In this document: piece after piece, positions 34,085-42,552 of the stretch
Layout: every line of letters begins with the position of its first letter
Numbering within the stretch: the stretch's first letter is position 1
Origin: Amycolatopsis rifamycinica
GTDB lineage: Bacteria > Actinomycetota > Actinomycetes > Mycobacteriales > Pseudonocardiaceae
NCBI RefSeq assembly: GCF_000695625.1
Contig: NZ_JMQI01000015.1
Coordinates: forward strand, 62,001-126,000
Length of the DNA: 64,000 bases
Direction of reading: 5' to 3'
The notes under the pieces: generated by a model
Told to the model about the DNA's origin: nothing
Database searches by the model: none
What the model saw: the letters and a program-made list of their open reading frames with translations, nothing else
Translations under genes and position numbers: made by a program

Positions 34085-35013
34085 CGCACGGGCTCCGCGG
34101 AGTCGTCGGCGGTCAGGGACAGGAAGGCGCCTTCGAGGCCGACGGCGCTGATCTCGACGTCGTGCACGGCCGGCACCGCGGCCTTGAGCGCCCAGAGCGT
34201 GGCGTCGGAGTCGGCGGTGGAGATCGCGACGCGGTCGCCGCGCAGCTCGAACTCCTTGACCCCGGGCAGCGCGGCGATCACCGCCTCGGTGGCGCCCGGG
34301 ACGGCGGCGCGCAGGGTGCGGCCGCCGGCCAGCGCGCGGACCTCGGCGACGCTGCCGTCGGCGACGATCCGGCCGCGGCGCATCAGCACCACCCGGTCGG
34401 CGAACTCCTCGGCCTCTTCGAGGTAGTGCGTGGCGAACAGGACCGTGCGGCCGGACTCGGTGAAGGAGTACATCGACTGCCAGAACTCGCGCCGGGTGCC
34501 GACGTCCATCGCCGCGGTCGGCTCGTCGAGGATCAGCAGGTCGGGGTTGCTCACGAGGGCGACGGCGAACCGCACACGCTGTTTCTGGCCGCCGGAGAGC
34601 TTGTTGGCGCGGCGGCCGGCCAGCTCCTCGACGCCGGCCGCGCGCAGGGCCTCGGCCACGGGCATCGGACGGCGGTGCAGCGCAGCGACCATGCCGACGG
34701 TTTCGCCGACGGTCAGGTCGTCCATCAGGGCGCCGCCCTGCAGCATCGCGCCGATGAGCCCGGCGCGGACGGCGTCGATCGGCGTGCGCCCGAACACGCG
34801 CACTTCGCCGTCACCGGGGCTGGTCAGGCCGAGGATCATGTCGACGGTGGTGGACTTGCCGGCGCCGTTCGGGCCGAGCAGGGCGACCACCTCGCCCGGG
34901 GCGATGGTCAGGTCGACGCCGTCGACCGCGTGGACGTCACCGTAGTGTTTCCGCAGGCCGGTGAGGTGGATCGCGGCCCCCGCCGCCACCGCCCGGATGT
35001 CTGTTTCTCGCAT
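34081..35013 (-). CDS. ABC transporter ATP-binding protein (DrrA-like)
   Basis: The 310-aa ATPase has Walker A GPNGAGKST (about residues 47-55), the Q-loop GAMLQGGALMDDLT, signature LSGGQKQR, Walker B DLLILDEPTAAMD and the switch His in FATHYLEEAEEF. A ~90-residue C-terminal extension follows, as in antibiotic-resistance exporters of the DrrA group. First gene of the four-gene ABC/DesKR operon. Confidence 0.95.
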   Translation of the reverse strand: MRETDIRAVAAGAAIHLTGLRKHYGDVHAVDGVDLTIAPGEVVALLGPNGAGKSTTVDMILGLTSPGDGEVRVFGRTPIDAVRAGLIGAMLQGGALMDDLTVGETVGMVAALHRRPMPVAEALRAAGVEELAGRRANKLSGGQKQRVRFAVALVSNPDLLILDEPTAAMDVGTRREFWQSMYSFTESGRTVLFATHYLEEAEEFADRVVLMRRGRIVADGSVAEVRALAGGRTLRAAVPGATEAVIAALPGVKEFELRGDRVAISTADSDATLWALKAAVPAVHDVEISAVGLEGAFLSLTADDSAEPVR

Positions 35014-35106
35014 GCCCCCAGGCTGCCGCCCGGCGGGCCCGGGTCCCCAGACCGTGCGTCACGACCTGGCCGTGACAGGTGTCAGGGGTACCCGGGCCCG
35101 GGTGGC

Positions 35107-36495
35107 TCAGCAGCCGATGAGGCGGCCCGCCAGGTAGGACTCGAGCTTGTCGATCGCGATGCGCTCCTGCGACATCGTGTCGCGCTCGCGCACGGTCACG
35201 GCTTGGTCCTCGAGCGAGTCGAAGTCGACCGTGACGCAGTACGGCGTGCCGATCTCGTCCTGGCGGCGGTAGCGGCGGCCGATCGCCTGGGCGTCGTCGA
35301 AGTCGACGTTCCAGTGCTTGCGCAGCGTCGCCGCGACCTCCTTCGCCTTCGGGGTCAGGTCGGCGTTGCGCGACAGCGGCAGCACCGCGACCTTGAACGG
35401 CGAAAGCCGCGGGTCGAGCTTCAGCACCACGCGGGTGTCGGTGCCGCCCTTGGCGTTCGGCACCTCTTCCTCGACGTAGGAGTCCACCAGGAACGCCATC
35501 ATCGAGCGGCCGACACCGGCGGCCGGCTCGATGACGAACGGCCGGTACCGCTGGCCCGAAGCCTGGTCGAAGAACGACAGGTCCTGGCCCGAGTGGTTCG
35601 AGTGCGTCGTCAGGTCGAAGTCGGTGCGGTTCGCGATGCCCTCGAGCTCGCCCCACTCCTGACCCGCGTTGAACGCGAACCGGTACTCGATGTCGACGGT
35701 CCGCTTCGCGTAGTGCGAGAGCTTTTCCTTCGGGTGCTCGTAGTGGCGCAGGTTCTCGGCCTTGATGCCGAGGTCGGTGTACCAGTTGGTCCGCTCGTCG
35801 ATCCAGTACTGGTGCCAGCGCTCGTCCTCGCCCGGCTCGACGAAGAACTCCATCTCCATCTGCTCGAACTCACGCGTCCGGAAGATGAAGTTGCCCGGCG
35901 TGATCTCGTTGCGGAAGGACTTGCCGATCTGGCCGATGCCGAACGGCGGCTTCTTCCGCGACGTCGTCTGGACGTTGGAGAAGTTCACGAAGATGCCCTG
36001 CGCGGTCTCCGGACGGAGGTAGTGCAGGCCCTCTTCGGACTCCACCGGGCCGAGGTAGGTCTTCAGCATCATGTTGAAGTCCCGCGGCGGGGTGTACTTG
36101 CCGCGCGTGCCGCAGTTCGGGCACGGCACCTCGGACAGGTCGTCCTCGCTGGTCTCCTTGCCGGTGCGCGCCGAGAACTCCTCGGCGAGCTGGTCGGCGC
36201 GGAACCGCTTGTGGCACGACAGGCACTCGATCAGCGGGTCGGTGAACACGTTGACGTGCCCCGACGCGACCCAGACCTCACGCGGCAGGATCACCGAGGA
36301 GTCGAGGCCGACGACGTCGTCGCGGCCCTGGACGACGGTCTTCCACCACTGGCGCTTGATGTTGTCCTTGAGCTCGACCCCGAGCGGCCCGTAGTCCCAC
36401 GCAGAACGGGTGCCGCCGTAGATCTCTCCGCTGGCGAAGACGAAACCACGGCGCTTGCACAGGCTGATGATCTTCTCAATGGTGTTCGTGGGCAC
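35107..36495 (-). CDS. glyS: Glycyl-tRNA synthetase (dimeric type)
   Basis: The 462-aa class II synthetase charges tRNA-Gly. It starts [24 protein letters not shown], has motif 2-type [25 protein letters not shown] (about residues 200-225), and ends with the anticodon-binding domain ([36 protein letters not shown]). A CxxC pair (ECLSCHKRF) and a second ([10 protein letters not shown]) form the zinc insertion. GTG 36495 start. The length is normal for the alpha2 form. Confidence 0.97.
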   Translation of the reverse strand: MPTNTIEKIISLCKRRGFVFASGEIYGGTRSAWDYGPLGVELKDNIKRQWWKTVVQGRDDVVGLDSSVILPREVWVASGHVNVFTDPLIECLSCHKRFRADQLAEEFSARTGKETSEDDLSEVPCPNCGTRGKYTPPRDFNMMLKTYLGPVESEEGLHYLRPETAQGIFVNFSNVQTTSRKKPPFGIGQIGKSFRNEITPGNFIFRTREFEQMEMEFFVEPGEDERWHQYWIDERTNWYTDLGIKAENLRHYEHPKEKLSHYAKRTVDIEYRFAFNAGQEWGELEGIANRTDFDLTTHSNHSGQDLSFFDQASGQRYRPFVIEPAAGVGRSMMAFLVDSYVEEEVPNAKGGTDTRVVLKLDPRLSPFKVAVLPLSRNADLTPKAKEVAATLRKHWNVDFDDAQAIGRRYRRQDEIGTPYCVTVDFDSLEDQAVTVRERDTMSQERIAIDKLESYLAGRLIGC

Positions 36496-36585
36496 TCCAC
36501 GCTCCGAAAAGCTTGCGGGGACGGTTCATCGGACTTGAACGTCCAGGGTATCCGCCGGGACCTATCGCTTTTCGCGCAGGTGAGC

Positions 36586-37239
36586 CTACGGCCGCGACAC
36601 CAGCGACGCCGTCACGACGCGGTTGTCCTCGTACCCCTCGCTGCCGCCGACGTACTCGCCGCCACAGGTGACGAGCAGCAGCTTGTGCGGCCCGTCGGGG
36701 TTGAACAGCTGCTCGGACCGGCCGGCGAGCTCGGACTTGTGCACGGTCTCGGTGGCCTCGATCTTGTACACCCATGCGCCGCCCGCGGCGTCGGTCAGCT
36801 TGACCTCCTGCCCCTGCTTGACCTGCCAGAGCTCGGTGAACGGGCCCTTCTTGCCCTTCCAGTTCACGTGCCCGGACAGCAGCGCGACGCCGTGGTCGGC
36901 GCCGAGCTTCGCGCCCCACCAGGCGGCCTCGTCGAGGCCCTCGGGGATCTTGAGCGCGCCCGCGGCGTCGAGGTCCTCCTGGATCAGCTTGGCGGTGCCG
37001 CCGCCGGGCAGGGACAGCTGAGCCGGCGCCCGGCCGGTGTCCTGCCGAGGGTCCTGCGGGGCCGGCTGGTTCGCGGCCGGAACGGGCGTCCCGGTGCCGT
37101 TCGCGCCGGCGGGTTCATCCTTTCCGGTGAACACGAGCAGGGTCGCGACCAGCGCCGCGACCACGAAGGCCCCGGCGACGCCGACGATCCACCAGCGGCC
37201 GGAGCCCTTTTTCGGCTCCGCCGGGTTCCGTTCCTGCAT
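36586..37239 (-). CDS. Class F sortase, copy 1
   Basis: The 217-aa protein has an N-terminal membrane anchor (WWIVGVAGAFVVAALVATLLVF, residues about 16-37), a Pro/Gly-rich spacer and a sortase core. The catalytic triad can be read: His in LLSGHVNWKGK (near residue 120), Cys in LLLVTCGGEY (near 192) and Arg in EDNRVVTASLV (near 209). ATG 37239 follows AAGGAGCG. It should cleave a sorting signal and attach a protein to the wall. The copy at 37320 is a close paralogue. Confidence 0.9.
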   Translation of the reverse strand: MQERNPAEPKKGSGRWWIVGVAGAFVVAALVATLLVFTGKDEPAGANGTGTPVPAANQPAPQDPRQDTGRAPAQLSLPGGGTAKLIQEDLDAAGALKIPEGLDEAAWWGAKLGADHGVALLSGHVNWKGKKGPFTELWQVKQGQEVKLTDAAGGAWVYKIEATETVHKSELAGRSEQLFNPDGPHKLLLVTCGGEYVGGSEGYEDNRVVTASLVSRP

Positions 37240-37319
37240 GGGTTCGCGCTCCTTCGCTGTCGTGGGCAGTGCACGGACAGGCATGCCGCGACGGGCGCAG
37301 GAGGTTGCAGCGAACTCGA

Positions 37320-37961
37320 TCAGCCGGTGGGGCGCGTCACCAGCTTGGCCGTGACCAGGCGGTTCTCGTCGTAGCCCTCGGTGCCGCCGACGTAGTCGCC
37401 GCCGCAGGTCACCAGCACCAGCCGGTGCGGGCCGTCCTGCCCGAACCACCGGGCGGCCTGGGACGGCAACGTCTCCTTCGGCAGCGTGACGACGTCGTCG
37501 ACGCGGTAGACCCACCGGCCGCCGCGGGCGTCGACCACGCTCACCTGGTCGCCGTCACGCATCCGCCACAGCTCGTCGAACGGCCCGCGCCCGCCCTCCC
37601 AGTTCACGTGGCCGGACAGCACCGCCGCCCCTCGGTCCGCGCCCAGCTTGGCGCCCCACCAGGCCGCGTCGCCGAGGCCGCGCGGGATCGGCAGCACGCC
37701 GGTGTCGGTCAGTTCGGTGCGGACCAGGCGGGCGGTGGCGCCGCCGGGCAGCCGGACCGTGCCCGGCCGCTGCTGGGTGGCCGTCTCGCTGTCGGCGGGG
37801 AGCACGGCCGGGGCGGCGTTCTCGCCCGGCAGCGCGCCGGGCGGGGGCGCCGCCACCACCGGCGTCGCGGCGGGTGGCAGCCAGGTCAGCACGATGATCC
37901 CGGCCGCGAAGGCGGCCACGGCCAGCGCCGCCGCGACGGCGGCCAGCGCGGTGCGCAGCAC
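37320..37961 (-). CDS. Class F sortase, copy 2
   Basis: The 213-aa paralogue of the sortase at 36586 has a hydrophobic N-terminus ([22 protein letters not shown]), then the core with His in VLSGHVNWEGG, Cys in LVLVTCGGDYVGG and Arg in DENRLVTAKLV. Its GTG start directly follows the TAG of the upstream surface-protein gene, so it is coupled to that gene. The two sortases share block after block (AAWWGAKLGAD), which points to a local duplication. Confidence 0.9.
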   Translation of the reverse strand: MLRTALAAVAAALAVAAFAAGIIVLTWLPPAATPVVAAPPPGALPGENAAPAVLPADSETATQQRPGTVRLPGGATARLVRTELTDTGVLPIPRGLGDAAWWGAKLGADRGAAVLSGHVNWEGGRGPFDELWRMRDGDQVSVVDARGGRWVYRVDDVVTLPKETLPSQAARWFGQDGPHRLVLVTCGGDYVGGTEGYDENRLVTAKLVTRPTG

Positions 37962-39044
37962 CTAGCCCGACCCGGTCTTGCGCCGCCGTCCCAGCAGCAG
38001 GGCGACGGCGGCGAAGAAGACCCCGCCGAAGAGCAGGCCGATGCCGAGCGGGACGCGCGAGCCGTCGGTGGCCGGGGCGGCCGCGCCCAGGTAGCCGGCC
38101 GGGACCTGCGTCGGCACCGCGGGCTGCGTGGCGTTCGTGCCGCCCGCCGGCCCGCCGGCCTTCGCGACGAACCCCTTCGGGATCGAGCAGCTGACCCCGC
38201 CGAGCACGATGGTCGTCTTCACGTCCTGCAGGGCGGCGCCGCCGGCGTCCTTGACGTGCGTGGTGATCTCGACCCGCCAGCCGGCGACGGCGGTGGCGTC
38301 GCCCCCGCGCCAGCCGTCCTGGCGGATCAGCTGGTCGAAGGCGGCGACGCGGGTCAGCCTGAGGTCGGAGACCGTGGTCGCCCGGTCGGCGTTCCCGATG
38401 TCGCCGGGCGGGCCGAGCCGCAGGTTCTTCAGCTGGAGGCCGGCGGTGCCGCCGGGCACCGGGACGATGCCGAGCCCGCCGCCGGCCTGGCGCACCCACA
38501 GCCGGGTCACCGACGAGGTGGCCGACAGCTTCGCCGGGCCGGCGCAGTCCACCGCCGTCTTGGCGCCTTCCAGCACGAGCACGGTGTTGTCGGACGGCCT
38601 GGCGCCGCCCTGCCAGTTGTCCCGCAGCGCGTAGTTGGTCTCCGCGGCCGCGGTGGGCACGGTGGTGGCCTGCAGCGCGGCGAAGACGTTGTGGTCCCGG
38701 CTCGCGACCCCCGGCGGGTACGGGTTCTGTGACGCGCTGTAGCGGCCGAGGTCGATCTGGTAGTGCCCGCCGAAGGTGGCGCGCTCGCCGTCGTCCTTGG
38801 GCACCGAGACGCGGTCCACGCCGAGCTTCGACTGGCCGGGCAGCAGCGGCGATCGTTGCGTTTCGGTGATCAGGGCGCCACCGCGCTGCCCTTCGTCCCC
38901 GATCCGCACCGAGGCGATGTTCGCGAAGGAGACCGGGCCGGTCTTCTCGTCGACCGCCTGGGTCTGCGCACCGGCGACCCCTACGCCGACCAGCGGGAAC
39001 ACCGCAGCCGTCAGGGCGGCTGCCTTCGTCACGAAACGCGTCAT
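37962..39044 (-). CDS. Secreted, C-terminally anchored surface protein
   Basis: I know no named family for this 360-aa protein. It has a signal peptide (MTRFVTKAAALTAAVFPLVG, cleavage near AGAQ, residue 27), a ~290-residue extracellular domain with two cysteines (AVDCAGP, GVSCSIP) and a C-terminal sorting-signal-like tail. The tail is APATDG, a hydrophobic helix PLGIGLLFGGVFFAAVALLLG and the basic RRRK. It is coupled to the downstream class F sortases, so it is probably their substrate, although the motif departs from LPxTG and LAxTG. ATG 39044 starts at the signal peptide. Confidence 0.8.
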   Translation of the reverse strand: MTRFVTKAAALTAAVFPLVGVGVAGAQTQAVDEKTGPVSFANIASVRIGDEGQRGGALITETQRSPLLPGQSKLGVDRVSVPKDDGERATFGGHYQIDLGRYSASQNPYPPGVASRDHNVFAALQATTVPTAAAETNYALRDNWQGGARPSDNTVLVLEGAKTAVDCAGPAKLSATSSVTRLWVRQAGGGLGIVPVPGGTAGLQLKNLRLGPPGDIGNADRATTVSDLRLTRVAAFDQLIRQDGWRGGDATAVAGWRVEITTHVKDAGGAALQDVKTTIVLGGVSCSIPKGFVAKAGGPAGGTNATQPAVPTQVPAGYLGAAAPATDGSRVPLGIGLLFGGVFFAAVALLLGRRRKTGSG

Positions 39045-39308
39045 GTCTCCCCACTGCTCTGCTCGGGCGGGTCGCCGGCATCCGGTAAAAGGGCGAGACG
39101 CTCCGCGACCACCTTGCCCCGTCGGCCACCACTTGCGAAGCCGCAGCGCCAATATCCCACGAACTCACCCGAACGGGGTAACACGACCAGCCGTACCCCG
39201 CAGCTCCCCGCCGCGGCGGGGGTCCCGGACGGGGGAACACTAGGATGGGCGGGACCGTTATCGGCAATGACTACGGAATTCATGGTCGCGGGCAGCGTGG
39301 AGGCGGGA

Positions 39309-39683
39309 ATGGCGACGGTCACCGGGAGTGGCGCCCAGCCGGGGCTCGCGGACTGCACCCCGGCGCCCGAAGGGAATCCCGCGTCCCCGGCCCACCCCGC
39401 GCAGTCGGTGCTGACCGACGCGGGCGACCTGCTGCGCGCGCTGGCGGCGCCGGTCCGGATCGCGATCGTGCTGCAGCTGCGGGCGGCCGACCGGTGCGTC
39501 CACGAGCTGGTCGACGCCCTCGACGTCGCCCAGCCGCTGATCAGCCAGCACCTGCGGGTGCTGAAGACGGCCGGGGTGGTCCAGGGCGAGCGCCGCGGCC
39601 GCGAGGTCGTCTACCGGCTCGCCGACGACCACCTGGCGCACATCGTCGTCGACGCCGTCGCCCACGTGCAGGAAGGAAAATGA
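39309..39683 (+). CDS. ArsR/SmtB-family metalloregulator
   Basis: The 124-aa winged-helix regulator has LLRALAAPVRIAIVLQLRAADRCVHELVDALDVAQPLISQHLRVL (residues about 40-84), followed by the wing GERRGREVVYRL and a His-rich C-terminal helix (DDHLAHIVVDAVAHV) that could ligate zinc at the alpha5 site. ATG 39309 is chosen because GGAGG lies 5 bases before it; in-frame ATGs at 39268 and 39283 are possible. It is followed by zur with an ATGA overlap, the same pair as M. tuberculosis Rv2358-furB. Confidence 0.9.
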   Translation: MATVTGSGAQPGLADCTPAPEGNPASPAHPAQSVLTDAGDLLRALAAPVRIAIVLQLRAADRCVHELVDALDVAQPLISQHLRVLKTAGVVQGERRGREVVYRLADDHLAHIVVDAVAHVQEGK

Positions 39684-40096
39684 TGAACACGGCCGCGTCG
39701 CGCAGCCAGGCCCCGCTCCCCGGGCGCCGATCCACCCGGCAGCGGGCCGCGGTCGTCGAGCTGCTCAGCACGATCGACGACTTCCGGTCGGCCCAGGAGC
39801 TGCACGACGAGCTCCGCAAACGCGGCGACGGCATCGGCCTGACGACGGTGTACCGCACCCTGCAGTCGCTGTCGGAAGCCGGCGAGATCGACGTGCTGCG
39901 CACGGACTCGGGCGAGGCGATCTACCGCCGCTGCTCGGCGCACCACCACCATCACCTGGTGTGCCGCCTGTGCGGCCGCACGGTCGAGGTCGAGGGCCCG
40001 GCCGTCGAGCGCTGGGCGGAGAAGATCGCGGCCGAGCACGGCTTCTCGGAGATCTCCCACACGGTCGAGATCACCGGCACCTGCGCCGAGCACTGA
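39680..40096 (+). CDS. zur: Zinc uptake regulator Zur (FurB)
   Basis: The 138-aa Fur-family repressor has a winged helix (RRSTRQRAAVVELLSTIDDFRSAQELHDELR, IGLTTVYRTLQSLSEAGEIDVLR) and the metal/dimer domain RRCSAHHHHHLVCRLCGRTVEVEG with the CxxC structural zinc site, a His run, and a terminal TGTCAEH. The ATG overlaps the ArsR stop. It should repress zinc acquisition genes when zinc is replete. The convergent permease/TIGR03943 operon is a plausible target, but no AT-rich Zur box is visible before it. Confidence 0.92.
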   Translation: MMNTAASRSQAPLPGRRSTRQRAAVVELLSTIDDFRSAQELHDELRKRGDGIGLTTVYRTLQSLSEAGEIDVLRTDSGEAIYRRCSAHHHHHLVCRLCGRTVEVEGPAVERWAEKIAAEHGFSEISHTVEITGTCAEH

Positions 40097-40107
40097 CCCA
40101 CCCGGCC

Positions 40108-40272
40108 GTACCCAGCCGGACGACACGCGTACCTGACCGGACGACACGCGTACCGGGAAAGCGAACTCGCGTACCCAGCCGGACGACACACCGCCCGCCC
40201 CCGGCCACCTCGTGTCGTCCACCTGCGTACGCGTGTCGTCCACCCGCGTACGCGTGTCGTCCGGGTGGGTAC
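40108..40272. repeat. Array of seven 21-bp units with central inversion
   Basis: Units start at 40108, 40129, 40150 and 40171 in one orientation (core CCAGCCGGACGACAC; the third is divergent) and at 40210, 40231 and 40252 inverted (core GTGTCGTCCACCCGCGTAC). An 18-base GC loop (40192-40209) separates the halves. It fills the gap between the convergent zur and TIGR03943 genes. The direct units match those at 29397 at 16 of 21 positions, and the 3-4 direct/3 inverted plan is the same. Confidence 0.82.
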
Positions 40273-40276
40273 GGGG

Positions 40277-40996
40277 TCAGTACTCGTAGGGGTCCTTCGG
40301 GGTGGGGACCGGGGCTACCGAGGCCGGGGCGAAGTCCGGCGTGTAGCTGTTCTCCTTCGTCGCCGTGCCCGGGACCACCTGGCCCGTGACCTGGATCCAG
40401 GCGTCGCTGGCGAGGTGGTCGGCTTCGCCGCCGCGGAGGCGGACCGTCACCGGGAACGCGTCCGCCGCGCAGCAGCTGATCACCAGCCGCGCCAGCAGCG
40501 TGCTGCCTTCGGTGTGCACCACGAACCCCGTCAGGGACACCGTGCGGCCATTCAACGTGCCCGCCGCGTCCCAGCCCGCGCGGCTGACGAACTCGTTCAC
40601 CGTCAACGGCACCACGTTCCCCACCGGCAACGGCGGGAACGCCGCCGCGTTGGCCGCCGCCGCGGTCGACGGGGCGCGGGCCTCCGTGCGGATCACCGAG
40701 TCCGACCCCAGCGCCGGCGGCGCGATCAGGAACACCGCCAGCACCGGCACCAGCAGCAGCCACGCCGGACGCGCCGAGTGCGCGTGCTCACCGTGCTCGT
40801 GCGGCACGGCGGCCCGCGACGCCACGAGGTCACGGACGATCGCCACCGCGCCCAGCAGCACCATCACCGCGCCGCCGGCGATGATCCACGGCTGCTGCGC
40901 CGGCTTCACGTACCGCAGGTAATCGCCGTTCACCGCGATCTTGACCAACGCCCCGCCGAGCAGGATCAGCAGGATGTTCTGGGTTTCCCGTTTCAC
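40277..40996 (-). CDS. TIGR03943-family putative permease subunit
   Basis: The 239-aa protein has three N-terminal membrane helices (NILLILLGGALVKIAV, PWIIAGGAVMVLLGAVAIV, WLLLVPVLAVFLIAPPAL) separated by a His-rich loop (HEHGEHAHS) that could bind metal. A soluble domain with conserved SCCAADA follows, then a YEY end. The family always travels with a DUF318/YraQ permease, whose stop overlaps this GTG start. Association with zinc handling is suggested by the neighbouring zur and the His loop. Confidence 0.9.
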   Translation of the reverse strand: MKRETQNILLILLGGALVKIAVNGDYLRYVKPAQQPWIIAGGAVMVLLGAVAIVRDLVASRAAVPHEHGEHAHSARPAWLLLVPVLAVFLIAPPALGSDSVIRTEARAPSTAAAANAAAFPPLPVGNVVPLTVNEFVSRAGWDAAGTLNGRTVSLTGFVVHTEGSTLLARLVISCCAADAFPVTVRLRGGEADHLASDAWIQVTGQVVPGTATKENSYTPDFAPASVAPVPTPKDPYEY

Positions 40997-42006
40997 GCGA
41001 CCCCCACCAGGAATCCGGCCCCCACCGCGCAGGCCACCGCCACCACGAAGGTCGCCGGCGCGAACCGCACCGCGAACGACCGGCCGAACGTCCCCGCCTG
41101 CAGCGCGAACAGCTTGACGTCGATCGCCGGGCCCACGACCAGGAACACCAGCTTCGGCAGCAGCGGCAACGCCGTCAGCGACGCCGCGACGAACGCGTCC
41201 GCCTCGCTGCACAGCGCCAGCACCACCGCCAGCACCGCCATCACCACCACACCCAGCACGAGCTGGCCGCCCAGCACCCCGAACCACTTCGCCGGCACGA
41301 GCACGTTCAGCGCCGACGAGATCAGTGCCCCCAGCACCAGGAAACCGCCCGCCTCGACCAGGTCCGTCCGCGCCGTCTCGGCGAACACGCGCCACCGCTG
41401 ACCGCCCGCCACGTCCGGGAGACGCCGCAGGGCCCGCGAAGTGATCCACTCGAGCTTGCCCCAGCGGGCCCACAGCCAGCCCATCACCATCGCCGTGGCG
41501 AGCGAGCCGGCGAACCGCGCCAGCACCATCTCCGGCTTGCCGGGGAACGCGACCGCGGTGGCCACCAGCACCACCGGGTTCACCGCCGGTGCCGCGAGCA
41601 GGAACGTCAGCGCCGCGGCCGGGGCCACGCCCTGCCCCATCAGCCGCCGCGCCACCGGCACCGAAGCGCATTCGCAGCCCGGCAGCGCGACCCCGGCCAG
41701 GCCGGCGACGCCGACCGCCGCCCCGGCCCGGCGGGGCAGCACCTTCTCCAGCACGCGGGCGGGCACGAACGCGGCGATGGCCCCGCTGATCAGCACGCCC
41801 AGCACGAGGAACGGCAGCGCCTGGACGCAGACGGCGACGAACACGGTCGAGCCGGTGCGCAACGCGGGGACGTCGAACACCTGCTGCAGCCGGCTCTGGG
41901 CGAGGATCGCGATCAGCAGGATCGCGCACAGCACCTCGACCGAGCTGATCCGGAACCGGCGCGTGCGCCGGCCGGGCTCGGCCTCGGTGTCGGAAACGAT
42001 GTTCAC
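40993..42006 (-). CDS. DUF318/YraQ-family permease
   Basis: The ~337-aa protein has about eight hydrophobic helices and the family motifs LPGCECASVPVARRLMGQG after the third helix and ALCSEADAFVAASL in the second half. Relatives include ArsP (organoarsenic efflux) and zinc-linked permeases paired with TIGR03943 proteins. The start is set at GTG 42006, close to the cytoplasmic N-terminus; the frame stays open to GTG 42036 and neither start has a good ribosome binding site. Transported ligand not known. Confidence 0.88.
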   Translation of the reverse strand: MNIVSDTEAEPGRRTRRFRISSVEVLCAILLIAILAQSRLQQVFDVPALRTGSTVFVAVCVQALPFLVLGVLISGAIAAFVPARVLEKVLPRRAGAAVGVAGLAGVALPGCECASVPVARRLMGQGVAPAAALTFLLAAPAVNPVVLVATAVAFPGKPEMVLARFAGSLATAMVMGWLWARWGKLEWITSRALRRLPDVAGGQRWRVFAETARTDLVEAGGFLVLGALISSALNVLVPAKWFGVLGGQLVLGVVVMAVLAVVLALCSEADAFVAASLTALPLLPKLVFLVVGPAIDVKLFALQAGTFGRSFAVRFAPATFVVAVACAVGAGFLVGVA

Positions 42007-42053
42007 GACGGCGATGATGCCAGCACCGCCCGGCACCCGGGGAGCCGCACGGG

Positions 42054-42104
42054 CCGCGAACGGAGGATCAAGGTCCGTTTCGGACCCCGATCCTCCGTTC
42101 GCGG
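42054..42104. terminator. 16-bp perfect stem with nested hairpin
   Basis: Arms CCGCGAACGGAGGATC and GATCCTCCGTTCGCGG are perfectly complementary. The 19-base loop contains a second hairpin GGTCCG-TTT-CGGACC. It lies between the YbjN-like gene (stop 42127) and the permease start, so it probably terminates the uppS-side transcript. No U-run is present. Confidence 0.65.
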
Positions 42105-42126
42105 CGGAAAGTCCACCCCGGACGGG

Positions 42127-42552
42127 TCAGTCGCCGGGCACGATTCCGGGCAGATCGGTCCGCAGCTGCGAAGCCGTCGACACCACCAGCATCAGCAACG
42201 TCCCGAGCGCCGCCGGGTCCAGCCCGGCGGCCGGGAACGCGTACCGCAGGGTCACGTCGGCCCCGTTGTCCGAATGCCCGATCCCGAGCGTCCCGAACAA
42301 CCCCTGCCCCGCCCGCTCGGCGACCGCGATCGACAGCGAAGGCGCGTCCACCAGGTCCCAGCCGACCACACAGGTCAGGGTCAGCACGGTGAGCCCCTCG
42401 CCGAGCCGGGTCGCCTGGATCACGCACGGGACGCCGCCGTGGGAGAACGTCAGCGCGCCGTCGTCGTCCACGTGGACCTCGAGGTAGCGCTCGAGGGCCT
42501 CGCGGGCCCGGGTCAGCAGCTCCGCCGTTTCGACCGCTTCGGTGGCGCTCAC
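42127..42552 (-). CDS. YbjN-domain protein
   Basis: The 141-aa soluble protein has the alpha/beta YbjN/type III-chaperone-like fold: an N-terminal helix ([21 protein letters not shown]), a central sheet with [10 protein letters not shown], and the helix [15 protein letters not shown]. Function unknown; such proteins are common beside uppS/recO in actinobacteria (Rv2360c position). GTG 42552 overlaps the uppS stop (GTGA). Confidence 0.75.
   Translation of the reverse strand: MSATEAVETAELLTRAREALERYLEVHVDDDGALTFSHGGVPCVIQATRLGEGLTVLTLTCVVGWDLVDAPSLSIAVAERAGQGLFGTLGIGHSDNGADVTLRYAFPAAGLDPAALGTLLMLVVSTASQLRTDLPGIVPGD

Noticed and set aside
36496..36585. Riboswitch or T-box before glyS
   Set aside because: The gap is short and shows no T-box, glycine-aptamer or other conserved leader structure.
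34162..37374. 1070-codon plus-strand frame opposite the ABC ATPase and glyS
   Set aside because: Antisense to three recognised genes on the minus strand; such long shadows are expected at this GC content.
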